The notes under the pieces were generated by a model. That model saw nothing but the letters and a program-made list of their open reading frames with translations. It made no database searches and was not told where the DNA came from. Both the position numbers and the translations under genes were made by a program. From Flavilitoribacter nigricans DSM 23189 = NBRC 102662 (lineage in GTDB: Bacteria; Bacteroidota; Bacteroidia; Chitinophagales; Saprospiraceae), in the NCBI RefSeq assembly GCF_002646595.1, contig NZ_PDUD01000031.1, positions 62,001 through 126,000 on the forward strand: a stretch of 64,000 nt of DNA. The letters run 5' to 3'. The stretch's first letter is position 1. Every line of letters starts with the position of its first letter. Below are positions 16,883 to 25,984 of the stretch, one piece after another.

Positions 16883-18283
16883 ATGACACCGTACGACATT
16901 ATCATCATCGGATCCGGCCCCGGAGGATATTCCGCAGCTGTTCGGGCCGCCCAGCTGGGTTACCGGACAGCTATTGTGGAAAAGTACGCCAGTCTCGGCG
17001 GCACCTGTACCAATGTAGGTTGCATCCCTTCCAAGGCATTGCTGGATGCCACGGAAAACTACCACAGTGTGCACACCAAGTTTTCCGCCCAGGGTATTGA
17101 GATCAAAAATCTCACGCTGAATTTTTCGCAACTGATGGAACACAAAAAGGGCGTGGTACGCCAGAATTTATCGGGCCTGAAGTACCTGATGAAAAAAAAT
17201 AAGATCGAGGTGATCCGGGGTACGGCCACTTTCGTCAACAGCCGGGAGATCCGGGTTGAGCACGAAAGCACCGCAAACATCTATTCGGCCCGGCATTTCA
17301 TCATCGCTACGGGTTCCAAACCCGCCACAATCCCCGGCGTAACGATCGATAAAAAACGGATCATCACCTCCACGGAGGCGCTTTCCCTCCCCGAAAAACC
17401 CGGATCGATGGTGATCATCGGCGGTGGCGTGATCGGGGTGGAGATGGCATCCATTTATGCGCGCATTGGTGTCCAGGTCACCATCCTGGAATATATGGAC
17501 AGCCTTATACCCGCTATGGACCACGACCTAGGTCGGGAACTGAAACGCATTTTTCAGAAAGAGGGCATCCGCGTTTTACTAAAGAAACGGGTAACCTCCG
17601 TTTCCGCCAGTGGGGAAAAGGTTACAGTGCATTTTGATTCCGATCAGGAAGATCCGGATCAGGTCACGGCCGATTACTGTCTGGTGGCCACCGGCCGCAA
17701 ACCGTATACCGAAGGCCTGGGCCTGGAAAATACTGCGATCCAACTGGACGAACGCGGCCGGATCCAAACGAACGAAAAGCTCCAAACCCGGGAGCCGCAC
17801 ATCTACGCAATCGGCGATGTCATTGCCGGCCCCATGCTGGCGCACAAGGCCGAAGAGGATGCCGTGTTTGGGGTGGAGACCATCCACGGCCAGCAGCCGC
17901 ACCTCAATTACCATCTGGTACCCGGCGTGGTGTACACCTGGCCGGAAGTGGCCGGTGTGGGCTACACCGAAGAACAGCTAAAGGCCAAAGGCATTGCCTA
18001 CAATGTCGGCAAGTTTCCCTTTTCCGCCAGTGGTCGGGCCCGGGCCGCTATCGATACCCAGGGATTTACGAAGGTGCTGACCGATCCCAAATACGGGGAA
18101 GTGCTGGGTGTACACATCATCGGGGCGAGGGCGGCCGATCTGATCGCCCAGGCGGTGATCGGTCTGCATTACGAAATTACCGACGAGGATATGTTCCGCA
18201 TTTCCTACGCCCACCCTACTTATTCGGAAACGCTGAAGGAAGCCTACCTGATCTCTTCGGGTCAGGGAGCGATCAATATCTAA
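16883..18283 (+). CDS. lpdA: Dihydrolipoyl dehydrogenase (E3)
   Basis: A 466-residue class I flavoprotein disulphide reductase of normal length. The FAD loop IIGSGPGGYSAA is at about residues 7-18, the redox-active pair in GGTCTNVGCIPSKALL at about 38-53, the NAD loop VIIGGGVIGVEMAS in the middle, and the catalytic base in AHPTYSE near the C-terminus. It reoxidises dihydrolipoyl groups of 2-oxoacid dehydrogenase or glycine cleavage complexes using NAD+. None of those partners is in the window; instead it stands between a TetR gene and fabF, 22 bases before the latter, so it may be a second, conditionally expressed E3. The palindrome O2 lies just upstream. Confidence 0.92.
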   Translation: MTPYDIIIIGSGPGGYSAAVRAAQLGYRTAIVEKYASLGGTCTNVGCIPSKALLDATENYHSVHTKFSAQGIEIKNLTLNFSQLMEHKKGVVRQNLSGLKYLMKKNKIEVIRGTATFVNSREIRVEHESTANIYSARHFIIATGSKPATIPGVTIDKKRIITSTEALSLPEKPGSMVIIGGGVIGVEMASIYARIGVQVTILEYMDSLIPAMDHDLGRELKRIFQKEGIRVLLKKRVTSVSASGEKVTVHFDSDQEDPDQVTADYCLVATGRKPYTEGLGLENTAIQLDERGRIQTNEKLQTREPHIYAIGDVIAGPMLAHKAEEDAVFGVETIHGQQPHLNYHLVPGVVYTWPEVAGVGYTEEQLKAKGIAYNVGKFPFSASGRARAAIDTQGFTKVLTDPKYGEVLGVHIIGARAADLIAQAVIGLHYEITDEDMFRISYAHPTYSETLKEAYLISSGQGAINI

Positions 18284-18305
18284 CAAACCGCTTAACCATT
18301 ATACT

Positions 18306-19556
18306 ATGAAAAGAGTGGTCATCACGGGCCTCGGTGCCCTCACTCCGATTGGAAACCAGGTCCCGGAATTTTGGAAAAATCTGATGAACGGCGTTTCGGG
18401 TTGTAGTACCATCACCCGCTTCGATCCGACAAATTTCAAAACCCGCTTTGCCTGTGAACTGAAGGCTTACGATGAGCTGGATCATTTCGACCGAAAGTCG
18501 GCGCGGAAAATGGATCGTTTTGCCCAGTACGGTCTGATCGCTACCGAGGAAGCCATCCGGGATGCTGCGCTGGATGTAGCCAACATCGACCGGCAAAGGG
18601 CCGGAGTGATCTACGCCAGCGGAATCGGCGGTTTTGAGACTTTCGAACGGGAAGTCACGGAAAATGCAGCACTTGCAGTGCCGCGGTACAATCCCTTTTT
18701 TATCACCAAGATCATCGCCAACGGTCTGGCGGGAATGATCGCCATCCAGTACGGATTGCAGGGCATCAATTACGCGCCGGTCACGGCCTGCGCTTCTTCC
18801 ACCCAATCGGTCATCCAGGCCTTCAACTACATCCGGCTGGGTAAGGCCGATCTGATCATTGCCGGTGGCTCGGAAGCTCCGATCACCCCGGCTTCCATTG
18901 CGGGTTTCAATTCGATGAAGGCCATGTCTACCCGCAATGAGGATCCCGCTGCGGCCTGCCGGCCTTTCGATCCGGAGCGGGACGGATTTGTTCTGGGCGA
19001 AGGTGCCGGCACCCTAATCCTCGAAAGTCTGGAACACGCACTGAAGCGCAACGCCCGCATCTACGCGGAAGTCGCCGGCGGGGGCGAAGCATCCGACGCT
19101 TATCACATCACGGGCACTCATCCCGATGGGCAGGGCGCCTACCTAGCGATGCAGGCAGCCGTTCGGGAAGCCGGGATTGAACCGGAGGACCTGGATTACA
19201 TCAACGCCCACGCCACCTCAACCGGTATTGGGGACCTCTCGGAGATCAAAGCCATTGATCGTTTGTTAGGCGGGCAGTTTACCAAGCTGCAACTCAGCGC
19301 CACCAAATCCATGACCGGGCACCTCCTGGGTGCAGCCGGAGCGATAGAAGCCATCGCCACTACCCTCGCGGTACAACAGGACCAGATACCGCCCACCATC
19401 AATACCCAGTCCGCCGATCCGACCGTACCGGCCGGACTGGACCTGACGCTGGGCCACTCCCGGGCTAAAACCGTTCGTTATGCGTTAAGCAACAGTTTCG
19501 GATTTGGTGGACACTGTGCAGCCCTGATCCTAAAAAAGTACGTCTCCCCGACATAA
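18306..19556 (+). CDS. fabF: Beta-ketoacyl-ACP synthase II
   Basis: A 416-residue condensing enzyme with the catalytic Cys in VTACASS (about residues 160-166), the first His in NAHATSTGIGD and the second in KSMTGHLLGAAG, followed by the GFGG loop. It extends acyl-ACP with malonyl-ACP in the cytoplasm. It is 22 bases downstream of lpd and probably co-transcribed from the TetR-controlled promoter. No acyl carrier protein or other fatty-acid genes adjoin it, so it may be an accessory copy for membrane adjustment or a specialised acyl chain; which is unknown. Confidence 0.92.
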   Translation: MKRVVITGLGALTPIGNQVPEFWKNLMNGVSGCSTITRFDPTNFKTRFACELKAYDELDHFDRKSARKMDRFAQYGLIATEEAIRDAALDVANIDRQRAGVIYASGIGGFETFEREVTENAALAVPRYNPFFITKIIANGLAGMIAIQYGLQGINYAPVTACASSTQSVIQAFNYIRLGKADLIIAGGSEAPITPASIAGFNSMKAMSTRNEDPAAACRPFDPERDGFVLGEGAGTLILESLEHALKRNARIYAEVAGGGEASDAYHITGTHPDGQGAYLAMQAAVREAGIEPEDLDYINAHATSTGIGDLSEIKAIDRLLGGQFTKLQLSATKSMTGHLLGAAGAIEAIATTLAVQQDQIPPTINTQSADPTVPAGLDLTLGHSRAKTVRYALSNSFGFGGHCAALILKKYVSPT

Positions 19557-19656
19557 GCCCGGATCTTCTTATGCATTCCACGAAGGACGGTAAAAGCGGA
19601 CCGTAAATTGGAGGCGGCGGCGGCTAAATTCCCTATATTGAGACCAAATCAACTTT

Positions 19657-21882
19657 ATGTCCGGTCACAATATCTCCGCTTCCAATTCCCGTCGAAATTT
19701 TCTTCGATCCATGGGCCGTCTGGCTATCGCGCTCCCCGTTTTACCCGGTTGTCTGTCGACCGGAGAACCGGAAGAGATCGATCTGCCGGAAATGGTCAGT
19801 ACTACGTTTGAGGAGCTTCCCGGAAGTCTGCGGCGGACACCGCAGGTCAAGGCCTGGCTCGAAGTGCTCGAAGACGGCCGGGTACGCATTTTTAGCGGCA
19901 AGGTCGAACTGGGGCAAGGTATCCGCAATGCCATCCGGCAGGTAGCCGCCGATGAGCTTTTCACGGAGCTGGATCAGATTGAAGTCGTACTCGCCGAAAC
20001 TGGTCTGACGCCCAACGAAGGCTATACCGCCGGAAGCGGTTCGATCCAGAACAGTGCCATGGCGGTCCGCCACGCCGCCGCCGCTGCCCGGGAGCAGTTG
20101 CTGGATCTGGCGGCCGAAAAATTGCAGGTGACCAGAGAGGAATTGAGACTCCAAAGCGCTAAGATCAAAGTGGCGGACAGCGACCGGCAGCTTTCCTTCG
20201 CGGATATCCTGGAAGGCCGCCAACTGGAAGGAGAAGTCCCCCTGGATCTCAAAATGAAACCTAAGTCGGCCTACCAATTTGTGGGGCACCCCATTCCACG
20301 GTCCGATCTCCGGGATATCGTTCAGGGAAAAACAAAATACATTCACGATATAGATGCTTCCGATCTGGTGCACGCACGCGTACTGCGTCCGCACAACTAC
20401 CAGTCGGAATTGCTCCGTTTTGACGAAACCGCCTTTAAGCAGGAATCCGAAGGCGTTCTGAAAACGGTACGCAACGGTAACTTCCTCGGGGTGATCACCG
20501 AGCGGGAGTACCAGGCTGAACGGGCCGTACAACTCCTGGCCAAACATTCGGAATGGTCGAAGCCCGCTATTTTTCCCCGACAAAATGAGCTACCGGAGCA
20601 TATCAAATCCATTGCGAGCGAACCGGATGTCGTACACGGTAAGGAAGCGGTACTCGATCGCAACGCGGCGGAGATCAAACTTGCAGCAAGTTTCTTCAAA
20701 CCCTACACCATGCACGCTGCACTCGGAACGGCCTGCGGACTGGCCCAATACGACGGCACCACCCTGCACGTGTGGAGCCACAGTCAGGGCATCTATCCCA
20801 TGCGGGAAGGGCTGGCGTTGATGCTGGATATGCCCGTCGAAAAGATCCACGTCATCAGTGCACCGGGTTCGGGCGCTTACGGCCATACCGTAGCCGACGA
20901 CGCGGCGGCCGATGCGGCCGTGCTGGCGATGGCCTATCCCGGAAAAATGGTCCGGGTGCGCTGGTCCCGCACCGACGAAAATCGCTGGGAACCCTACGGC
21001 TCGGCAATGATCACGGAACTCGAAGCCGGTTTGGACAGTGACGGTAAGATCAGCTTCTGGCGAACCGACGTCTGGACGGACTCCCACAGCACCCGGCCCA
21101 ATAAAGATGCCGGCACCCTGTTGACGGCACGCTATCTGGATACGCCAAAACCCATGCAGGGGCGGGGGTATCTCGGCGGAGGGCATCGCAACGGTGATCC
21201 CTACTATCAGATCCCCGGGATGCAGGTAGCGGCTCATTACTTCGACGGCCCCCTGCGAGTCTCTTCATTGCGCAGCCTCGGTTCCTTCGCCAACATTTTT
21301 GCCATTGAATCTTTCATGGATGATCTGGCGGAACGTTCCGGTCAGGATGCGCTGGAATTCCGGCTCCGGCATCTGGAGGATCAGCGCGCGATCGATGTCA
21401 TCCGGCAGGTACGGGAAATGGTCGGAACGGTGAGTCCGCAAGCGGGAGAAGGTATCGGTTTCGCATTTTGCCGCTATAAGAATCATGCCGCCTACTGCGC
21501 GATGGCCGCCCGGGTAAAAGTAGACCCAGCAACGGAAGCGATAGAACTGCAAAAGATCTGGGCCGCGATCGACGTGGGCGAGGTCATCAATCCGGATAGC
21601 CTTAAAAGCCAGACCGAAGGTGGTATCCTGCAGGCTATCGGGTGGACCCTCCAGGAGGAAGTCCGCTTTAGCGAATCGGAGATCACCAGCGACGATTGGA
21701 GCACTTACCGGGTACCCCGACTACAGGATGCGCCGGAGATCGGGGTCACGATCATCGACCGGCCGGAGGAGGCCGCCATGGGTGGTGGGGAAGCCGCCGT
21801 GCCCCCGGTAGCGGCAGCGATCTGCAATGCCATTTACCGGGCCGGAGGGAAACGGATCTATCGTTTACCGGTGCGGTCCTAG
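19657..21882 (+). CDS. Xanthine dehydrogenase-family molybdopterin-binding subunit, Tat-exported
   Basis: A 741-residue protein of the isoquinoline 1-oxidoreductase beta/aldehyde dehydrogenase type. A twin-arginine motif SRRNFL (residues 11-16) is followed by a hydrophobic stretch and LPGC (Cys32), so export by Tat, possibly as a lipoprotein, is likely. Molybdopterin-domain pieces include VELGQGIRNA and, near the end, MGGGEAAVPPVAAAICNAI with the conserved Glu of this family. The [2Fe-2S] small subunit that normally accompanies it is not adjacent on either side. The substrate (aldehyde or N-heterocycle) is unknown. It lies 100 bases after fabF; joint transcription is possible but not shown. 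Confidence 0.85.
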   Translation: MSGHNISASNSRRNFLRSMGRLAIALPVLPGCLSTGEPEEIDLPEMVSTTFEELPGSLRRTPQVKAWLEVLEDGRVRIFSGKVELGQGIRNAIRQVAADELFTELDQIEVVLAETGLTPNEGYTAGSGSIQNSAMAVRHAAAAAREQLLDLAAEKLQVTREELRLQSAKIKVADSDRQLSFADILEGRQLEGEVPLDLKMKPKSAYQFVGHPIPRSDLRDIVQGKTKYIHDIDASDLVHARVLRPHNYQSELLRFDETAFKQESEGVLKTVRNGNFLGVITEREYQAERAVQLLAKHSEWSKPAIFPRQNELPEHIKSIASEPDVVHGKEAVLDRNAAEIKLAASFFKPYTMHAALGTACGLAQYDGTTLHVWSHSQGIYPMREGLALMLDMPVEKIHVISAPGSGAYGHTVADDAAADAAVLAMAYPGKMVRVRWSRTDENRWEPYGSAMITELEAGLDSDGKISFWRTDVWTDSHSTRPNKDAGTLLTARYLDTPKPMQGRGYLGGGHRNGDPYYQIPGMQVAAHYFDGPLRVSSLRSLGSFANIFAIESFMDDLAERSGQDALEFRLRHLEDQRAIDVIRQVREMVGTVSPQAGEGIGFAFCRYKNHAAYCAMAARVKVDPATEAIELQKIWAAIDVGEVINPDSLKSQTEGGILQAIGWTLQEEVRFSESEITSDDWSTYRVPRLQDAPEIGVTIIDRPEEAAMGGGEAAVPPVAAAICNAIYRAGGKRIYRLPVRS

Positions 21883-22055
21883 GATTGAGGCAATTGGATG
21901 AATAAGATCAATTCGGTCATTATCGATCGGCGGTAATTGATAACAGGACAGGAATATTCCAATTATCATTCAACGGCAGACCCAATAACTGGCTTCTCAG
22001 ATCTATCTGGCCATGGCCCTCTTAGTGAACAAAATGTACTGCTGTAGGGGTAAAC

Positions 22056-22547
22056 TTAGTCGACGGCTGCGGTTAGCTTATAAAACTGTTCGTATTCCCG
22101 AATATCCCGGCGACGGAGTAAATTGCGATAGTTGAGCTGGCTAATGGCGTAGGTCGAAGTAATACCTTCTACATTTTTTTGGAGGAACTTCTGCAATTGG
22201 GTAGCGTACGTCTCCGCCTGGGGAAAGCCGTCAAACCGACGGATGGTTATGACCGGTGTGTAGTTATTTTCCGCTTCCTGAATTGCGATAAAGGATGCCC
22301 GGATCTTTGGAGCAGCATCTCCATATTCGGCATTAAATTTATTCACCAGTTCCTGGTAGGGCATCCCATTTCGGATCGTATTCCCCTCCACTTCAATTTC
22401 ACTCTTTTTCAAAACAACAATTGCGTAGTTCACACTTTCTTCAACCATACTGTAACCGGAAGTTTCCAGAGTCTCCAGTTTATTGGCCGAACAGCCGAGT
22501 AAAATAACAGCCAGAAAAACCAGAACAGAAAAGAGCGAATTTTTCAT
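22056..22547 (-). CDS. Small lipoprotein, possible PorW/SprE C-terminal-like domain
   Basis: Starting at ATG 22547 it has 163 residues, a lipoprotein signal (VFLAVILLGCSANK) and one compact domain. The pattern of a YAIVVL strand, charged helix, IRRFDGFPQAETYATQL helix and a closing YAISQLNYRNLLRRRDIREYEQFYKL resembles, from memory, the domain closing the periplasmic TPR lipoproteins of type IX secretion (PorW/SprE). That link is weak. The frame extends to 22595, but the extension overlaps the LRR gene and lacks a signal. The LRR gene ends 31 bases upstream, so they are probably co-transcribed. Confidence 0.6.
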   Translation of the reverse strand: MKNSLFSVLVFLAVILLGCSANKLETLETSGYSMVEESVNYAIVVLKKSEIEVEGNTIRNGMPYQELVNKFNAEYGDAAPKIRASFIAIQEAENNYTPVITIRRFDGFPQAETYATQLQKFLQKNVEGITSTYAISQLNYRNLLRRRDIREYEQFYKLTAAVD

Positions 22548-22578
22548 AACTGCTTGTTTTAGATGATCATCTTTTGGT

Positions 22579-23457
22579 TTAGAAATAGGATCCAACCCAA
22601 CCCCAAAAATCTTCAGCTTCTTCGTCGTTGAACCAGGATGCTATCCGCGGTGGATAGCCGTTGGCCAACCGACTGCCTCCCAGGTGAATATCCGGGTTTT
22701 TCCGGATAAAAGAATTGAATTGGTCCAGGGAAACATTATTTCCCGAAATATCCAGCAACTTCAATGAGCTTTTCAGCGCCAGATATCTGTTCAGGAAAAG
22801 GCTGGTGTTGCCGGCCAGGTACAATTCTTCCAGTTGCGGCAAAAACCGGGAACCTAACAGGGGATCAAGCTGCAGTTCATCAAATTGATTGTAAGATAGA
22901 TCCAGAACCTGTAGTTTTTGAAACTGTGGATGCTGCATCAGTATGTCTACCCCGGCGTTCGTAATTCGGTTGAAAGGAAGGATCAATTCCTTTAGATGTC
23001 TAATGTAAGAAGAAGTGGCCAGAAGATGAAGATCGTTATCGTTAAATTCCTGTGATATGATCGCAAGTTGCTCGAGGTGCTGCATTCCGGGATGTTGAAA
23101 TAAGGTCGAAAAATCCCGAAACGAAGCCGGCTGGCTGTTGCTGGTCTGTTGTGTTCCTGCGTAAGCCTTGTTCAGTATCAGCCAACGCAGACGCCCGGTC
23201 TCCAGGCTGGCTGCTCCCAACTCAGCGAGCAACTTATGGCTTAATACCTGCTTTTCTAAGATAATTCCCCGGCAGTATGTCCTGGAGGTGAGGTAATGGG
23301 GAAGAATACCCGAGTCGTGACAGACCTGGCAATAGGGACCCTCGTGGCAGATCCTTTGCTTTTGAACCGGCTCGGTATCCGGCTCTGATTCGGTACCGTA
23401 AGCCAGCCGTTTCTGGTCCCGGTGACTCTCGTGATATTTTTTTCTATTGGGGTGCAT
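22579..23457 (-). CDS. Leucine-rich repeat protein
   Basis: From ATG 23457 the protein has 292 residues. Residues from about 120 onward contain LRR units (LEQLAIISQEFNDNDL, LKELILPFNRITNAGVDIL, LQVLDLSYNQFDEL, LEELYLAGNTSLF, LKLLDISGNNVSLDQF). The N-terminal part has two Cys pairs (CHEGPYCQVCHD) that could bind metal. No signal peptide or membrane helix is obvious, so it is probably cytoplasmic. The longer frame start at 23571 would overlap the hydrolase gene and is not favoured. A protein-binding role is usual for LRRs; the partner is unknown. It is followed by the small lipoprotein gene. Confidence 0.75.
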   Translation of the reverse strand: MHPNRKKYHESHRDQKRLAYGTESEPDTEPVQKQRICHEGPYCQVCHDSGILPHYLTSRTYCRGIILEKQVLSHKLLAELGAASLETGRLRWLILNKAYAGTQQTSNSQPASFRDFSTLFQHPGMQHLEQLAIISQEFNDNDLHLLATSSYIRHLKELILPFNRITNAGVDILMQHPQFQKLQVLDLSYNQFDELQLDPLLGSRFLPQLEELYLAGNTSLFLNRYLALKSSLKLLDISGNNVSLDQFNSFIRKNPDIHLGGSRLANGYPPRIASWFNDEEAEDFWGWVGSYF

Positions 23458-23567
23458 AGTGCCATTATTTACAATTGGTTGGCCGTAATAGTTCCCGATC
23501 ACTATTAGAAATAAGAGACGGCAAAAATCTTCGAACCTTGGGGTTGGAGGTAGCCAGAGAGTGGCTT

Positions 23568-24434
23568 TCATCCCCTTATCAAATCGTCAAGCAGTTTTAC
23601 GATATCCGTCCAGAGTTTGTCCTTCATCCTCGTTTTGAAATAGCCAAAATGGTCGATTTTTTTCAGCCCGAACTCTTCCGGGCTAAGTGCTCTGAACGTT
23701 ATTGCTTTTTCGCTGCTCACATTTTGCCAAAATGCTTTCGTGTTCTTCGCGTTGGAAATGGTATCGTCCGTGGAATAAATGACGTGAATGGGAAATTGGA
23801 AGTTTTTGAAATGACCCGTTGGAACCGTGACCCCGTAAAATTTTTCATTGAAAAAATAGTCTTCTTTTTCCAACCAGTCCCGCCACTGGAACACTACCTT
23901 TTTCGGAAGATTTTCCATAATCCCGTAGGGTTTCGCCTTGACAAAACCGTTCAACAAAACACTGATCGGAGAAAATACATAGAAGAAAAAATAGGCCTTC
24001 ATTCTGTAGCCGAAAGGCATATTGGGATAATAACCCGAAGAAACGGCAATGTTGATATTGCCCTTAACATTGCTCAAGTCGCGGATAAAGCCAATTTGCT
24101 GTCCGCCGGCGCTGTGCCCAATGAATAGTAAAGGCAGACCGGGAAATTGGCGCTCCAGGTACGCTTTTATGGCCGGCATATCTTTGGTGCCGTAATCTAT
24201 AAAAGTGTAAGCACTGTTCTTCAGGTCGTCGTTTTTTTCACTCCCCCGGTAATTCCACAAACAGCACAGATAATTGTGTTTTGCCAAATAGGTGAGAAAA
24301 GGAAGGTAAAACTCTTTTTTGGTAGCCGTACCGCAATTGAATTGGATTATGGCTTTTGGCTGCTCCGGGATCAATAAATTGCCCCTCAGGATTACGCCGT
24401 CTTCACTATTGGTTTCGAATTCTTCTTTTCTCAT
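23568..24434 (-). CDS. Alpha/beta hydrolase, serine nucleophile
   Basis: A 288-residue hydrolase with the nucleophile elbow GHSAGG (Ser108), an oxyanion region near NCGTATKKEFY, and a C-terminal DHFGYF that supplies the His. Residues around IHVIYSTDDTISNAK would supply the Asp. The family includes predicted esterases and peptidases of the DUF1749/serine aminopeptidase type; the substrate is unknown. No signal peptide; one hydrophobic stretch (YFFFYVFSPISVLLNGF) is probably a lid. It belongs to a run of minus-strand accessory genes with lower GC than the flanking chromosome. Confidence 0.78.
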   Translation of the reverse strand: MRKEEFETNSEDGVILRGNLLIPEQPKAIIQFNCGTATKKEFYLPFLTYLAKHNYLCCLWNYRGSEKNDDLKNSAYTFIDYGTKDMPAIKAYLERQFPGLPLLFIGHSAGGQQIGFIRDLSNVKGNINIAVSSGYYPNMPFGYRMKAYFFFYVFSPISVLLNGFVKAKPYGIMENLPKKVVFQWRDWLEKEDYFFNEKFYGVTVPTGHFKNFQFPIHVIYSTDDTISNAKNTKAFWQNVSSEKAITFRALSPEEFGLKKIDHFGYFKTRMKDKLWTDIVKLLDDLIRG

Positions 24435-24521
24435 TAGGTGAATTGTGTAGGGACCGGGTCAAAATGAGAGGATTGCTTTTTGCCATGTGACATATGGCAT
24501 AGCAGCGTGCTTAGGCTAAAG

Positions 24522-25577
24522 TTACCTAACTTCTGCATTTCCACTCCAAAACGCCTCAATTTCCGCCGCAAACACTCCAGTCAAATGCGTTCCAACCTGA
24601 ACGGCATTCCTGCCCATTTTATCCTTGATGTATGGATCAGCACCATTCTTAATTAGGAATTGGATCGTAGCTTTTCGATCCTTGATCTTTTCATCCGTCG
24701 ACTGTGTTTCCCACTTAGCATTAAGTGCTCTATTCTTTTGTTGGTACAGACCCGCCAATTCATGTGCCTGTCGATGCAGTACGGTCCATCCAAAATCATT
24801 TTGAAAATTGATGTTGACGCCTTTCTCAATCAGTAGCGCTATAGCCTTTTTATTGTTATTCCAATAGGAGCACCAGTGAAGCGCGCCATCAGTTGCGGCC
24901 CCCTGTTCCAGTAAAAAAGAAACGATCTCGTTGTTACTGACGAAGCAGGCATTGGATAAAAAGGATAAGTTCTTGTAAGAACCGTTTATGTCAATTTCTT
25001 TTTGTTCCACCAACTGTTTGAAGCGGTCATTGTGTTTCCATCGAATTAGATTCACCTCAAAAGCTTCGTTGGCCTTTTGGTGAGCCGGTTTGAGGGTATT
25101 GTATTTTGGCCCCGGTGAGTATTTCCTGGGTACAAAATCGTGGTTCCCGATTAGGGTAGCACCGTCCTTTTTCAGCGCATTTTGAATACTGCCGAGTTTA
25201 TTGCCCATCCTTTCCATGTAGATGACCTCCTTCTGGTAAACCAGGAACTGAAAACTGTCATTACTGCCCACCAGATAGTAGGAGAACCCGTCCTTCGAAC
25301 TCAGCAAAATTGAGATCTTATCCAGGATGGGGGTTAATGGAACGCTTATCTCTCGTTTGTTAATGTGTTCCTCAATTGTCTCCAGGATGTCAGCCAATTT
25401 TTGTTCGAGGTATTCGTAGGCCATGATCTGACTGTTCAATGGTTCCTGCTCATCACTTAGGTCATCTTCAAATTCGATCTTTATGGAATCGGATGAGGTC
25501 AGTAAGTCGCTTGAGATCGCGAGGTGAGTAATTTTCATATCAAATTCCCAGGTGCCTTTGAATTGGAATTTTTGCAT
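24522..25577 (-). CDS. Ankyrin-repeat protein encoded behind a HigBA module
   Basis: From ATG 25577 the protein has 351 residues. The N-terminal 130 residues form an unrecognised domain. The C-terminal half has ankyrin-like units (NEIVSFLLEQGAATDGALHW, KAIALLIEKGVNINFQNDFGWTVLH, KATIQFLIKNGADPYIKDKMGRNAV). A GTG at 25664 would overlap the end of higA by 10 bases and cannot be excluded. No signal peptide or catalytic motif is seen. It directly follows the antitoxin in the same direction and has the same AT-rich composition, so it may be a third component (chaperone, immunity or effector) of the module. That role is speculation. Confidence 0.7.
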   Translation of the reverse strand: MQKFQFKGTWEFDMKITHLAISSDLLTSSDSIKIEFEDDLSDEQEPLNSQIMAYEYLEQKLADILETIEEHINKREISVPLTPILDKISILLSSKDGFSYYLVGSNDSFQFLVYQKEVIYMERMGNKLGSIQNALKKDGATLIGNHDFVPRKYSPGPKYNTLKPAHQKANEAFEVNLIRWKHNDRFKQLVEQKEIDINGSYKNLSFLSNACFVSNNEIVSFLLEQGAATDGALHWCSYWNNNKKAIALLIEKGVNINFQNDFGWTVLHRQAHELAGLYQQKNRALNAKWETQSTDEKIKDRKATIQFLIKNGADPYIKDKMGRNAVQVGTHLTGVFAAEIEAFWSGNAEVR

Positions 25578-25654
25578 TGCTTGATTACTGATAAGATCAT
25601 GCTGAATGGGTGAGAGAAAGCCGGTTGTATAAACAGAGGATAGGTGCTTATTTC

Positions 25655-25984
25655 TTACATACACTCAACTTCTTCTCCAGATATCTCTACAGTTAATTTT
25701 ACTTTGGCCTTTAGCGCTTCAAATACTCTGATAATCGTACCAATGGAAACATTTTTAGCATTATTCTCCAGCTTTGAGATCTGGGCCTTTTGCACACCAA
25801 TCAACTCGCCTAATTGACCTTGTGTCAGGTTTCTTTCCTTTCTAACCGTTTTGATCAACGCTCCAATGACTTCCAATTGGAGGTCAGTTTCATATTGGTC
25901 TCTTTTTGCAGTGCCACTTTCACCAATAAAGCGGTCTTTTACTTCATCTAAGGTATATTTTTTCATCCCTTTTGCCATGGTCAT
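25655..25984 (-). CDS. higA: HigA-type XRE antitoxin
   Basis: A 109-residue protein. The XRE helix-turn-helix occupies about residues 40-95: VRKERNLTQGQLGELIGVQKAQISKLENN, then SIGTIIRVFEAL. The N-terminal 35 residues would contact the toxin. The gene overlaps the upstream toxin gene by 4 bases (ATGA type), the toxin-first order typical of higBA. It probably neutralises the toxin and represses the operon through the palindrome at 26354-26379. Confidence 0.88.
   Translation of the reverse strand: MTMAKGMKKYTLDEVKDRFIGESGTAKRDQYETDLQLEVIGALIKTVRKERNLTQGQLGELIGVQKAQISKLENNAKNVSIGTIIRVFEALKAKVKLTVEISGEEVECM

Noticed and set aside
24481-24499. Hairpin TGCCAT/ATGGCA as terminator of the ankyrin gene
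   Set aside because: The T-run lies on the wrong side for the minus-strand transcript and the stem is only 6 bp.
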